A DNA stretch of 64,000 nt. It comes from JAWKWA01 sp041397765. Its GTDB lineage: Bacteria; Pseudomonadota; Alphaproteobacteria; Rhizobiales; Hyphomicrobiaceae. Location: NCBI GenBank assembly GCA_041397765.1, contig JAWKWA010000021.1:1-64000 (forward strand), written 5' to 3'. Under the pieces are notes generated by a model that saw nothing but the letters and a program-made list of their open reading frames with translations, was not told the DNA's origin and made no database searches. Position numbers and translations under genes: made by a program. Shown in pieces: positions 19,055-28,154 of this stretch (position 1 is its first letter; every line of letters starts with the position of its first letter).

Positions 19055-20065
19055 TCAGGCTGCGATATCCTTGCCCAGCGACGCCGCGGCCCGCCCGGCG
19101 CGGGCGCTGCGGTATTCCTCATAGGCGGCGATCAGCATGTCGGTGTCGTTGAAGCGCGGCGTCCAGCCGAGATCGCGGGTGGCGCGCGTCGTGTCGACGA
19201 TGCAGTGCTCGTCGGCGATCAGATACTGCTCGGGATCCATGAGCGGAAGGTTCACACGGTCGAGACCGGTCAGGACCAGCTTGACGAGCGGCGCGGGTGT
19301 CGGCAGCAGGAACGAATGGCTGCCGGCACGGCGGATCAGCGCGCCGAGGAGTTCGCGAACGGGCGGGGGATTGTCGGAACCGAGATTGTACTCGCGCGAG
19401 GGCATGCCGGCCTGCCAGGCGAGGCGAGCGGCGCTCGCGCAGTCGAAGACCGAGATGAACTGATAGGGGTTCGTGCCCGAGCCGATCATCGGCACCGGCA
19501 GCGAGAGGTCGATGAGGCGGAAGAGCTTGACGAGGATGCCGAGGCGCCCGGGACCGATGATGAGGCGGGGCCGGAAGATCGGGATCCTGAAGCCCTTCTG
19601 TCGATATTCGACGCACAGCGCCTCGGAGGCGAGCTTGCTGCGGCCGTATTCGCCGAGCGGGTTCTTGGGATGATCTTCGTTCTGGGGCACCGTCAGCGCG
19701 GTGCCGTAGATCATGTCGGTAGTGAAATGCACGAGGTCGCGGGCGCCGCGCGGCTCCATCCATTGCAGGATGTTGCGCACGCCATGATAGTTCACCGGCC
19801 AGAAGAAGTCGTGGCGCTTGGCACGCGGCATGATCGGCGAGAGCATCTTGGCCGACATGTTGTAGACGACATCGCCGGCCGCGAGCGGGATGCGCTGAAG
19901 CGACTGCGGCTGCGTCACGTCGACGGCGATGAAGGGCACGCGGCGATAGATGGCGTGGTCGCTCTGCTGGATGTCGGCGACGACGACCTGCTCGCCGAGC
20001 TCGGAGAGATCGCTTGCGAGCTGGCGGCCGACGAACCCGTCGCCGCCGATGACGATGTGCTTCAC
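19055..20065 (-). CDS. NAD-dependent epimerase/dehydratase (extended SDR)
   Basis: A 336-residue extended short-chain dehydrogenase. The N-terminal nucleotide-binding glycine motif is IVIGGDGFVGRQLASDL, with the catalytic Ser/Thr region FTTDMIYG and the YxxxK dyad in YGRSKLASEAL. PRLIIGPGRLGILVKLF and NPYQFISVFDCASAARLAW follow, in the usual sugar-nucleotide epimerase order. The start is a GTG with GGGAGA upstream. In its operon it could serve as the ketoreductase partner of the DprE1-like oxidase, in place of a classical DprE2, or act independently on a nucleotide sugar; sequence alone does not decide. Confidence 0.85.
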   Translation of the reverse strand: MKHIVIGGDGFVGRQLASDLSELGEQVVVADIQQSDHAIYRRVPFIAVDVTQPQSLQRIPLAAGDVVYNMSAKMLSPIMPRAKRHDFFWPVNYHGVRNILQWMEPRGARDLVHFTTDMIYGTALTVPQNEDHPKNPLGEYGRSKLASEALCVEYRQKGFRIPIFRPRLIIGPGRLGILVKLFRLIDLSLPVPMIGSGTNPYQFISVFDCASAARLAWQAGMPSREYNLGSDNPPPVRELLGALIRRAGSHSFLLPTPAPLVKLVLTGLDRVNLPLMDPEQYLIADEHCIVDTTRATRDLGWTPRFNDTDMLIAAYEEYRSARAGRAAASLGKDIAA

Positions 20066-20087
20066 GATGCCAGGTCTCCCGATGCGC

Positions 20088-20513
20088 TCACGAGCGCGAG
20101 ATGAGGATGGTGCCGAGGCAGATGAGGCCGATGCCGGCGATGCGCAGGGTGCTCACATCCTCGCGGAACACCAGATAGGCATAGACCGCCACCACCACAT
20201 AGGCGAGGCTGAGGAACGGATAGGCATAGGAGAGCTCGACCCGCGACAGCACGACGAGATGCGAGCACATGCTGATCACGAATGTGGCAAGGCCGAGGAA
20301 CACCCAGGGGTCGAGCGCGATCCTCAGCACGGTCTGCGGCAGGCTCGCGGCCTGAAGATCGAATGCGCCGATGCCGAGCATGCCCTGCTTCAGCATGATC
20401 TGTGCGGCGGCATTGGTGAGGACGGTGAACAGGATCAACGGCAGATATTGGGCCATGCGGCCGTCTCCGGAAAGCTTTGCGGACCGATGCCGCGATGTCG
20501 TGGCCGTCTTCAT
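20088..20513 (-). CDS. Small DMT/EamA-type transporter (SMR-like)
   Basis: A 141-residue membrane protein with four hydrophobic segments (LPLILFTVLTNAAAQIML, VFLGLATFVISMCSHLVVL, SYAYPFLSLAYVVVAVYAY, IAGIGLICLGTILIS). The size and NAAAQIMLKQG resemble ArnE/ArnF-like undecaprenyl-phospho-sugar flippases of the drug/metabolite superfamily. A likely job is moving a polyprenyl-phosphate sugar to the periplasmic face for the ArnT-like transferase encoded immediately upstream. The ATG at 20513 overlaps that gene's stop (ATGA); an internal ATG at 20456 removes 19 hydrophilic residues and gives a more typical N-terminus. Confidence 0.8.
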   Translation of the reverse strand: MKTATTSRHRSAKLSGDGRMAQYLPLILFTVLTNAAAQIMLKQGMLGIGAFDLQAASLPQTVLRIALDPWVFLGLATFVISMCSHLVVLSRVELSYAYPFLSLAYVVVAVYAYLVFREDVSTLRIAGIGLICLGTILISRS

Positions 20514-22060
20514 GGCGCGGCCCTGCCGGCAACTGCAAGTGCTTCGGCGCCCGTATCGAGAGACTTGGTTAGCCGGGTAGCGGGGTCGCCGGCATCGGCG
20601 GCGGGAACGACGAAGCGCGGCCGCACGGCACCCTTCCGTCGCAGGCGAGAGACGAGCGCAGTCGATCCGAGCGCGAACAGGATCGCGAGCACGAACTCCA
20701 TCGGCGAGCGATGATCCCAGCGGCTATAGGCCGCCACCAGCGAGATGAGCGCGAAGACGTAGACGGGAGTGAGCAAAAGACCGAGGCGGGCGGCAGGCAC
20801 GATGCTGCGGTCACGGGCAAGACGCACCGCGCCGAGGACGGCAACGAGGAGGAAGCAGCCCCACGCGATGCCGCCGAGGAGATTGAGCAGGAAGCCGGCG
20901 GGGCTCGTTTGCCAGATCGCCGCGAGCAGCGCGCCGATGCCTTCCCGGTCGCGGATCTCGCGCCAGCGGTTCAGGTCCTTGACGCCCTGCTCGCCAAGGT
21001 CGAACAGGCGCAGATAGCGACCGGCTACCATCGCCATGCCCGGATTGACCATGAGATTGAAGGCGTCCGATGCAGCGGTGCGCAGAAAGACACCGGGATG
21101 TGCCCGCAGTATGGCGAGGTACTCGCCCGGCAGGAGCGTGCGCACGTCGGTTCCCGCGGCGGCGGCCCGGGCGGCTGGTCCCGGCGGCAGCTCGAAGCGG
21201 CCGATCGCGGCCATTCGCTCGGCACGCAGGAACATGTTGGAACCGAGGCCGCCGACACTGACGCCGGCGGGATAGCGCGTGGCGACGCTCGTCTCGACGA
21301 GCGACCAGCCGGCGATGAGGAGGAGACCGCTGACGGCGAGGGCCGATGCCTCGCGCGTCGGCCGCCTGACTCTTTCGGACGGGAACAGCCACAGGACGAG
21401 CGCGAGCAGCGCGGGTAGCGGTGCGTAGGCCGGACGCACGAAGGCGATGAGCGCGAAGACCGCGACGGCGGCGAGCAGATCGGATGATGCGATGGGGCGG
21501 GATCGCGCCATCTTGACGAAGAAGTAGGTGCCGATGACGAGCAGCGGGTTGCAGATGCCTTCCGACACGAAGGCCTGGGGATGGAAGATCGTGGCGGGCA
21601 ACAGGCACCAGGCGATGCTGGCGATGCGCGCGACGGTTTCGCCGAACAGCATGCGCGCGAGCTTGTAGAGATAGAAGAGCGCGACGAGATAGAGCGTGAG
21701 CGTCTGCACCATGACGCCCTTGGGACCAAGGAGGGCGAAAGCCGGTGCAAAGAGCACGTAGTCACCGGGCATGCCTTGCGCGAACAGCACGCGCAGCCCG
21801 GCGTCGCCGTCAGGCGCCTGCAACAGCGCCGAGAGCTTGTGGAACCGATCGCCCGCACGATCGCCGAGCATGAAGCGTGCGGCGGCGTCCGGCAGCAGAA
21901 AGACGAGACCGAGATGCAATGCCCAGAAAGCCAGCATCAGACGGCCGATGAAGCTTGTGCCGCTCAGCAGGTCTTCCTTGGCATGGGGGTGCCGGCGCAT
22001 CAATTCCGTCCGCTCGCTCGCGATAGCTACAATTTTAGCGATCATCGTCAGCAACCCCAA
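20510..22060 (-). CDS. ArnT/GT39-like integral membrane glycosyltransferase
   Basis: A 516-residue protein with about 11 predicted membrane helices. The first periplasmic loop carries acidic residues after FMLGDRAGDRFHKLS, in the position of the catalytic Asp of GT-C enzymes. A C-terminal periplasmic portion and the run of helices fit the lipid-linked-sugar-using GT-C superfamily, though I cannot place it in a precise family. It would use a polyprenyl-phosphate sugar made by the adjacent UbiA/DprE1-like enzymes to decorate the polysaccharide or another envelope glycan (inference). Alternative starts exist at 22045 and 22000. The upstream gene is 57 bp away. Confidence 0.72.
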   Translation of the reverse strand: MGLLTMIAKIVAIASERTELMRRHPHAKEDLLSGTSFIGRLMLAFWALHLGLVFLLPDAAARFMLGDRAGDRFHKLSALLQAPDGDAGLRVLFAQGMPGDYVLFAPAFALLGPKGVMVQTLTLYLVALFYLYKLARMLFGETVARIASIAWCLLPATIFHPQAFVSEGICNPLLVIGTYFFVKMARSRPIASSDLLAAVAVFALIAFVRPAYAPLPALLALVLWLFPSERVRRPTREASALAVSGLLLIAGWSLVETSVATRYPAGVSVGGLGSNMFLRAERMAAIGRFELPPGPAARAAAAGTDVRTLLPGEYLAILRAHPGVFLRTAASDAFNLMVNPGMAMVAGRYLRLFDLGEQGVKDLNRWREIRDREGIGALLAAIWQTSPAGFLLNLLGGIAWGCFLLVAVLGAVRLARDRSIVPAARLGLLLTPVYVFALISLVAAYSRWDHRSPMEFVLAILFALGSTALVSRLRRKGAVRPRFVVPAADAGDPATRLTKSLDTGAEALAVAGRAAP

Positions 22061-22117
22061 TCGTGCGCTGACAATCCGGTAAAGGATGCGTAAACGGCGC
22101 GACAGCCCGAGGCGCGA

Positions 22118-23485
22118 TCAGCCACCGGTGACACGTCGCCAGAAGCCGGACGAGAAGGCCGGATCGAGGAAGGGCGCCAAACGCTCGTGCTCGGGGAAGA
22201 AGGCACGGAAGCTCGCCGCGCTCATGCGCGCGTCCTTGTAGGGATTGACCCGGCCGCCGGCAGCCAGCGTGATCTCATCGAGCGCGTCGAGAAGGGCGAA
22301 GGTCGAGGCGCCGCGAATGGCGAAGTCGAGTGTCAGCGTAATGCCCGGGCGCGGGAAGGACATGATGCCGGGCGATGCGATGGAGCCGAAGCGCTTCAGC
22401 ACGGTGAGGAACGAACCGTGCGCACGGCGCTGGCACAACATCAGCATCTCGCGCACCGCGTCCAGCGCCGCGCCCTCCGGCAGCACGGATTGATGCTGAA
22501 GCAGCCCGCGCGGGCCATAGAGGCGATTCCAGTCGCCGATCGCGTCGAGGGGATGGAAGAAGGGCGAGATGCCGACACGACGCTCGCGGCCAGCCGATGG
22601 AACACGGCGCCAGTAGAGCGCGTTGAAAGCCTTCAGCACCGGCCGATTGACGACGGCGACCGGCAGGTCGAACGGCACGCGGGGCCTGATGCGTGGGCGG
22701 CGCTCACTATTCGTTGCGACCGCTGGCGCATGGTCGCCCGAGATCAGGAGGCCGCGGCCGAGCGCATCGCCCGATGCGAGGCTGTCGATCCATGCGACCG
22801 AATAGGCGTGCCGCCGCTCCGCCTCGCCGACACGCGCGAAGAAATCGTCGAGCCGACCGAAACGCTCCATCCGCTCCTCGACGAGGGGGCCGGCGACGCG
22901 CATCAACTGCAGCTCGATCCATGTGACGACGCCGGTGAGGCCCATGCCGGCAATGGTCGCGGCGAAGAAGCCGGCATTCCTGCCTGGCGTGCAGAGCATC
23001 CGGCTGCCATCCGAGCGTACGAGCTCGAACGCACGCACATGGCAGCCGAACGTGCCCGCGCGGTGGTGGTTCTTACCATGGACATCGTTGGCGAGCGCGC
23101 CGCCGAGCGTGACGAGCGCGGTGCCGGGCGTGACGGGCACGAACCAGCCGAGCGGCAAGCAGCGCGCGATGACCTCGCCGATCAGCAGGCCGGCCTCGGC
23201 CCGCAGAATGCCGGTTTGAGGGTCGAAGGCGATGATCCGATCGAGTGGCCGGCAGTCGACGAGAAGGCCGCCATCGTTGAGGCAACTGTCGCCATAGCTG
23301 CGGCCATTGCCGTAGGCGAGCAGCTTCAGGCCGTCACGCCCGTCGATCGGCAAGGGCGCGGCGCGGTCGCGATAGGCGACGACGTCCTGGCGGCTGCGCG
23401 GATAGCGGCCCCAGCTGCGGATGCCCGTTGCCAGAGGTCGCGGACCGCGCCCCGCTTCGTCCGCGCTCGCGGTCTCGTCGCCCAA
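22118..23485 (-). CDS. DprE1-like FAD-dependent oxidoreductase
   Basis: A 455-residue FAD-binding_4 oxidase. The FAD-binding elements KLLAYGNGRSYGDSCLNDGG, VPVTPGTALVTLGGALANDVHGKNH and GCHVRAFELVRSDG match the decaprenylphosphoryl-ribose 2'-oxidase (DprE1) pattern, including the His of HGKNHH. The C-terminal NPYKDARMSAASFRAFFPE is also typical. DprE1 oxidises the 2'-OH of decaprenyl-phospho-ribose in the two-step epimerisation to arabinose; the immediate upstream HAD-UbiA gene would supply such a lipid. The start is TTG at 23485. The C-terminal substrate-site cysteine of mycobacterial DprE1 was not assigned with certainty. Confidence 0.83.
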   Translation of the reverse strand: MGDETASADEAGRGPRPLATGIRSWGRYPRSRQDVVAYRDRAAPLPIDGRDGLKLLAYGNGRSYGDSCLNDGGLLVDCRPLDRIIAFDPQTGILRAEAGLLIGEVIARCLPLGWFVPVTPGTALVTLGGALANDVHGKNHHRAGTFGCHVRAFELVRSDGSRMLCTPGRNAGFFAATIAGMGLTGVVTWIELQLMRVAGPLVEERMERFGRLDDFFARVGEAERRHAYSVAWIDSLASGDALGRGLLISGDHAPAVATNSERRPRIRPRVPFDLPVAVVNRPVLKAFNALYWRRVPSAGRERRVGISPFFHPLDAIGDWNRLYGPRGLLQHQSVLPEGAALDAVREMLMLCQRRAHGSFLTVLKRFGSIASPGIMSFPRPGITLTLDFAIRGASTFALLDALDEITLAAGGRVNPYKDARMSAASFRAFFPEHERLAPFLDPAFSSGFWRRVTGG

Positions 23486-23511
23486 GCGCTCTGTCTCCCT
23501 CGCCCAGATGA

Positions 23512-24957
23512 TCAGCCCGCCGCGATGAACAGAACCGCAACCGCCAGCACGACGACCACCTGACTGCGCCAGTCGCGCGTCGCAAATACGACCGGATCAT
23601 CGCTCATCTCGCGACGGCGGGCGAGCACCCAGAAGCGCATGACGAGATAGAGCACCATCGGGCAGATCAGCCAGATGATCTCGGGATAGCGATAGAGTGC
23701 CTTGACCTCGGCGCTGTCGATGTAGAGCGCGAGCACGAGCACCGCGAGCAGGCCGCTGCCGGTGCCGAACTGCGAGAGGGTCTCGAGGTCCTCGGCCCGG
23801 TAGCCGCGGCCGGTCAGCAGCTTCTCGCCCTTGGTGCCGAGGGCGCCGAGCTCGACGAAGCGCTTCATCAGCGCCAGGCTCAGAAACAGGAAGATCGAGA
23901 AGGCGAGCAGCCAGAAGGACATCGGCAGCGCCAGGGCGGCGGCCCCGGCGATGATGCGCAAGGTGTAGAGCGAGGCGAGCAGCAGCACGTCGAACAGCAG
24001 CGTGCGCTTGAAGAACAGCGAATAGGCGAGCGTCGCCAGGTAGTAGACGGCGAGCACGGCCTTGAAGAGCGGCGGCAGGGCGAGCGCAACGAGAGCGGCG
24101 GCGAGGAGCAGGAGCGGCGCCAGCACCAGGCCATGGGCGAGCGGCAGACGGCCGGATGCGAGCGGGCGCTCGCGCTTGCGCGGGTGGCGCCGGTCGGCCT
24201 GCAGATCGAGCAGATCGTTCAGCAGATAGACGCTCGAGGCGCAAAGGCTGAAGGCGAGAAAGGCGACGGCCGCCTCGCGCCAGGAGGCGGGGTCGGCGAT
24301 GCGATGGTCGAGCAGCAGGGGCACGAAGACGAGCAGGTTCTTCATCCACTGACGGATGCGGATCTCCTCGAGATAGGTGCGTGCGCCCGCTTGCCCGCCG
24401 GTGAAGAGGGCGGCGACACGCGCACTCCTGCGCGCCGTCGCAAGCACGCCCGGCGAAGGATCGACGAGCAGCGCCTTGTCGGCCGCCTCGAATATCGCCA
24501 GATCGGCCCGGCTGTCGCCGATGTAGTCGAAGGGCCTGTCGCCTGCCATCGCCACGATGGCGTCACGCTTGACGCTCCCCTTCATGTTGACGACACCATC
24601 GGAGGCGATCACCGCATCGAACAGCCCCAGATGATCGGCGACATCCTCCGCGAGCAGGCCGTCGGAGGCGGTCGCCAGGACGACCGGCCGCCCGGCCGCG
24701 CGCTCCTGGCGGATGAAGGCGAGAACCGCCTGGTTGTAGGGCAGACGCGCAGCATCGAGGCGGATACGCCGGGCGACCTCGCGCTTCAGTCTCGCACGCC
24801 CCTTCAGCAGCCAGACGGGCAGAAGGAACAGATAGAGCACGTTGCGCGCGAGCAGCGCGAGCACGGATTCAGCCAGCAGATCGCTGCGCAGCAGCGAGCC
24901 GTCGAGATCCACGGCCAGCCAGCTCTGTCCGGCATGGGCATCGGATTTCTGCTGCAT
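23512..24957 (-). CDS. HAD phosphatase-UbiA prenyltransferase fusion
   Basis: A 481-residue two-domain protein. Residues about 10-195 form a HAD phosphatase (LAVDLDGSLLRSD with the nucleophile Asp, VVLATASDGLLAEDVADH, YIGDSRADLAIFEAADKA). Residues about 205-480 are a UbiA membrane prenyltransferase (LLNDLLDLQADRRHP with the prenyl-diphosphate Asp motif, plus about eight helices). The family includes decaprenyl-phosphate 5-phosphoribosyltransferase (Rv3806c-like) and NoeC-like proteins, with the HAD part plausibly removing the 5-phosphate. The start at 24957 was chosen because it precedes the HAD domain; an upstream in-frame extension to 25071 is Arg-rich and unlikely. It is the first gene of the minus-strand run, 26 bp before the DprE1-like gene. 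Confidence 0.85.
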   Translation of the reverse strand: MQQKSDAHAGQSWLAVDLDGSLLRSDLLAESVLALLARNVLYLFLLPVWLLKGRARLKREVARRIRLDAARLPYNQAVLAFIRQERAAGRPVVLATASDGLLAEDVADHLGLFDAVIASDGVVNMKGSVKRDAIVAMAGDRPFDYIGDSRADLAIFEAADKALLVDPSPGVLATARRSARVAALFTGGQAGARTYLEEIRIRQWMKNLLVFVPLLLDHRIADPASWREAAVAFLAFSLCASSVYLLNDLLDLQADRRHPRKRERPLASGRLPLAHGLVLAPLLLLAAALVALALPPLFKAVLAVYYLATLAYSLFFKRTLLFDVLLLASLYTLRIIAGAAALALPMSFWLLAFSIFLFLSLALMKRFVELGALGTKGEKLLTGRGYRAEDLETLSQFGTGSGLLAVLVLALYIDSAEVKALYRYPEIIWLICPMVLYLVMRFWVLARRREMSDDPVVFATRDWRSQVVVVLAVAVLFIAAG

Positions 24958-25478
24958 CTTGCTGTCGCCGTGTCCACCAGGGCCTGAGCTGCGCCGAGCC
25001 CCATGCCGGGGCGCAACGAGGATCGCCGACCGGCGCACGTCCCGCTGCCGCCCGCGCCGACCGAGATGCAAGCCCGACCGGCCGGAGGCAATAGTCTCCG
25101 GCTCACCGATACTAGACGATGGCTCCGATCCGAGAAACGGCTCTCGGCTGCAAGGGTTAAGCGCTGGCGCGCCCGCGCCTGCAAAGCACTGCGCGCGACG
25201 GCCGGCCGAGACGCATGGCAGAGCCGCCTCGAGAGCGAAGGCCCTTCACACCTTCCCTGCCATCCTCTACACGAAACGGGGGTCCGCTGCCTCGATCTTG
25301 AAGGGTCCCGTTCTCAGGTCCGGGCCACATATCCGGTCCGGGCAAGACTTCGTTTCACACGCCAGCCGCCCATATCCGGCGCCCGACAGCGCCTCGAACC
25401 GATCGCAAATCCCCCCCGCGGGCCGCGGTCATCCGTGAGAATGTCGCACGTCGACGCGCCACGGCGGCGCCGGCGGAC
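24958..25478. other. Divergent intergenic region with a strong inverted repeat
   Basis: A 521-bp spacer between the HAD-UbiA operon (minus) and pepN (plus). GCCGGAG at 25081-25087 and CTCCGGC at 25096-25102 form a perfect 7-bp stem with an 8-nt loop, about 125 bp upstream of the HAD-UbiA start; it could be an operator or transcript hairpin. A short direct repeat GGTCCGGGC lies at about 25317 and 25335. No confident promoter pair and no credible small gene were found. Confidence 0.45.
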
Positions 25479-28154
25479 ATGAGCCCCGATCTGGAACCCC
25501 CGATGACCACCCAAACGCCCCATCCGATCGAGCTGAAGTCCTATCGCCCGCCGGCCTATCTGGTCGACACGGTCGATCTCGACGTGGCGCTCGATCCGGA
25601 GCGGACGCGGGTGCGATCGCGGCTCGCCATGCGCGCAAACCCGGCGGCGGGCGATGCCGATCGTGCGCTGAGGCTCGACGGCGAGCACCTCACTCTCGTC
25701 GAGATCCTGATCGACGGCGAGGCGCTGAAGCCGCGCCAGTACAAGATCGACGATAGCAGCCTGACGATCGCCCGCCCTCCCGCCGGGCCGTTCACGCTCG
25801 AGATCGTGACCGAGATCGCGCCAGAGGCGAACAAGGCGCTGTCCGGCCTCTATCGCTCGCGCGGCATCTACTGCACGCAATGCGAGGCGGAAGGCTTCCG
25901 CCGCATCACCTATTATCTCGACCGGCCGGACGTGCTCGCCGTCTACACGACGCGGATCGAGGCGCCCGAGAGCGAGGCACCGGTGCTCCTGTCCAATGGC
26001 AATCCGGTCAAGAGCGGCCGCATCAAGGGAACCGGGCGGCACTACGCGGTCTGGCACGATCCCCACCCGAAGCCGTCCTATCTGTTCGCGCTCGTCGGCG
26101 GCCGGCTCGGTGTCGTCGAGGACAGCTTCCGCACCATGTCGGGCCGGGAGGTCGAGCTCCGGATCTATGTCGAGCCGGGCAAGGAGGACCGCTGCGCATG
26201 GGCGATGGATTCTCTCAAGCGCTCGATGCGGTGGGACGAGAAGCGCTTCGGGCGGGAGTACGATCTCGACATCTTCATGATCGTCGCGGTGTCGGACTTC
26301 AACATGGGCGCGATGGAGAACAAGGGCCTCAACGTCTTCAACGACAAGCTGGTGCTCGCCTCGGCCGATACGGCGACGGACGGCAACTACGAAGCGATCG
26401 AGTCGGTGATCGCGCACGAGTATTTCCACAACTGGACCGGCAACCGCATCACCTGCCGCGACTGGTTCCAGCTATGCCTGAAGGAAGGGCTGACGGTATT
26501 CCGCGACCAGGAGTTCTCTGCCGACGAGCGCTCGCGCACGGTGCAGCGGATCGCCGATGTACGCACGCTGCGCAGCCACCAGTTTCCCGAGGACCAAGGT
26601 CCGCTCGCCCATCCGGTCAGGCCGGAGAGCTATATCGAGATCAATAACTTCTACACGGCGACGGTCTACGAGAAGGGCGCGGAGCTGTGCCGGATGCTGA
26701 TGACGCTGGTCGGGCGCGAGGGATTTCGCAAGTCGCTCGACCTCTATTTCGATCGCCACGATGGCGAGGCGGCGACCGTCGAGGACTTCGTCAAGTGCTT
26801 CGAGGATGCGACCGGGCGCGACCTTGCCCAGTTCATGCTCTGGTACAGCCAATCGGGCACGCCGGAGATCGTCTGCTCGCTCGCCTATGACCAGGCGGCA
26901 CGGACGGCCGAGCTCACCGTCACGCAGGTCCTGCCACCGACTCCGGGCCAGCCGCGCAAGAAACCGATGCACGTGCCCTTGCGCATGGGCCTCATCGGCA
27001 GCAACGGCCAGGAGCTCGACCTGCGCCTCGCCGACGGGGAGGAGGTTGCCGACGGCCTCATCGAGCTCAGGCGGCAGAAGGAGGTGTTCCGCTTCACCGG
27101 TGTCGCGTCGCGGCCGGTGCCCTCGCTGCTGCGCGGCTTCTCGGCCCCCGTCAATCTGACGGTCGAGCTCACCGAGAAGGATCTCGAGTTCCTGATGGTG
27201 CACGACAGCGATCTCTATAATCGCTGGCAGGCCGGCCAGATGCTGGCCTCGCGCATCATCATCGATATCGTCACGGCGATCCGCGAGGGGCGGCGGGTGC
27301 GGCCGGGTGCGCGCCTCGCCAAGGCACTGGGCGCCGCGCTCGTCGACGAAGGGCTCGAGGCCGCCTATCGCGCGCAGTTCCTGCAATTGCCGAGCGAGGC
27401 GGACATCGCCCGCGAGATCCGCAAGGATGTCGATCCCGACGCCATCCACCTCGCACGCCGGCAACTGCGCACGCTGATCGCCCGCATGCTGCGCGAGGAT
27501 CTGCTCGAGACCTACCGCCGGCACCTGATGAAAGGGGCCTACAAGCCGGATGCGACGAGCGTCGGCCGGCGGTCGCTGAGGAACACCGCGCTCTCGCTCA
27601 TCGCCGAGACCGGCGAGCGGAGCGACATCGCACTCGTGGCGGAGCATTTCTGGTCGTCGCGGAACATGACCGACGAGACCGCCTCGCTGTCGATCCTCGC
27701 CGACATCGACTGCGACGAGCGGCAGAAAGCGCTCGAGCATTTCGAGCGCCGGTGGGAGGGCGATCTCCTGGTCATGGACAAGTGGTTCGCGGTGCAGGCC
27801 TCCTCCTCGCTGCCGGGCACGCTCGAGACGGTCGAAGAGCTGACCCGCCACCCCCTGTTCTCGCTGAAGAACCCCAACAAGGTGCGCGCGCTGATCGGCA
27901 CCTTCGCGAGCGCCAATCCGATCGGCTTCAACCGGGCCGACGGAGCCGGCTATCGTTTCGTCGCCGGCCAGGTCGCCGAGATCGACGGCTTCAATCCGCA
28001 GGTGGCAGCGCGGCTGTCCGGCGCATTCCGCAGCTGGCGGCTGCTCGAGCAAGGCCGGCGCCGGCACGCGAAGAAGGCGCTGACCGCCCTCGCCAAGCGC
28101 CCTGGCATCTCGCGCGATCTCTACGAGATCGTCTCCAAGACGCTGGAAGCCTGA
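25479..28154 (+). CDS. pepN: Aminopeptidase N (M1 family zinc metallopeptidase)
   Basis: An 891-residue cytosolic aminopeptidase with the full M1 layout. It has an N-terminal beta domain (LKSYRPPAYLVDTVDLDV), the substrate N-terminus-binding GAMEN motif (FNMGAMENKGLNVFN), the zinc motif HEYFHNWTGNRITCRDW with the distal Glu in LKEGLTVFRDQEF, a middle Ig-like domain, and a C-terminal helical domain to the end. Length matches E. coli PepN (870). It removes N-terminal residues from peptides in general turnover. Two starts are possible: ATG at 25479, or ATG at 25503, which gives the more usual N-terminal length. Monocistronic. Confidence 0.96.
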   Translation: MSPDLEPPMTTQTPHPIELKSYRPPAYLVDTVDLDVALDPERTRVRSRLAMRANPAAGDADRALRLDGEHLTLVEILIDGEALKPRQYKIDDSSLTIARPPAGPFTLEIVTEIAPEANKALSGLYRSRGIYCTQCEAEGFRRITYYLDRPDVLAVYTTRIEAPESEAPVLLSNGNPVKSGRIKGTGRHYAVWHDPHPKPSYLFALVGGRLGVVEDSFRTMSGREVELRIYVEPGKEDRCAWAMDSLKRSMRWDEKRFGREYDLDIFMIVAVSDFNMGAMENKGLNVFNDKLVLASADTATDGNYEAIESVIAHEYFHNWTGNRITCRDWFQLCLKEGLTVFRDQEFSADERSRTVQRIADVRTLRSHQFPEDQGPLAHPVRPESYIEINNFYTATVYEKGAELCRMLMTLVGREGFRKSLDLYFDRHDGEAATVEDFVKCFEDATGRDLAQFMLWYSQSGTPEIVCSLAYDQAARTAELTVTQVLPPTPGQPRKKPMHVPLRMGLIGSNGQELDLRLADGEEVADGLIELRRQKEVFRFTGVASRPVPSLLRGFSAPVNLTVELTEKDLEFLMVHDSDLYNRWQAGQMLASRIIIDIVTAIREGRRVRPGARLAKALGAALVDEGLEAAYRAQFLQLPSEADIAREIRKDVDPDAIHLARRQLRTLIARMLREDLLETYRRHLMKGAYKPDATSVGRRSLRNTALSLIAETGERSDIALVAEHFWSSRNMTDETASLSILADIDCDERQKALEHFERRWEGDLLVMDKWFAVQASSSLPGTLETVEELTRHPLFSLKNPNKVRALIGTFASANPIGFNRADGAGYRFVAGQVAEIDGFNPQVAARLSGAFRSWRLLEQGRRRHAKKALTALAKRPGISRDLYEIVSKTLEA

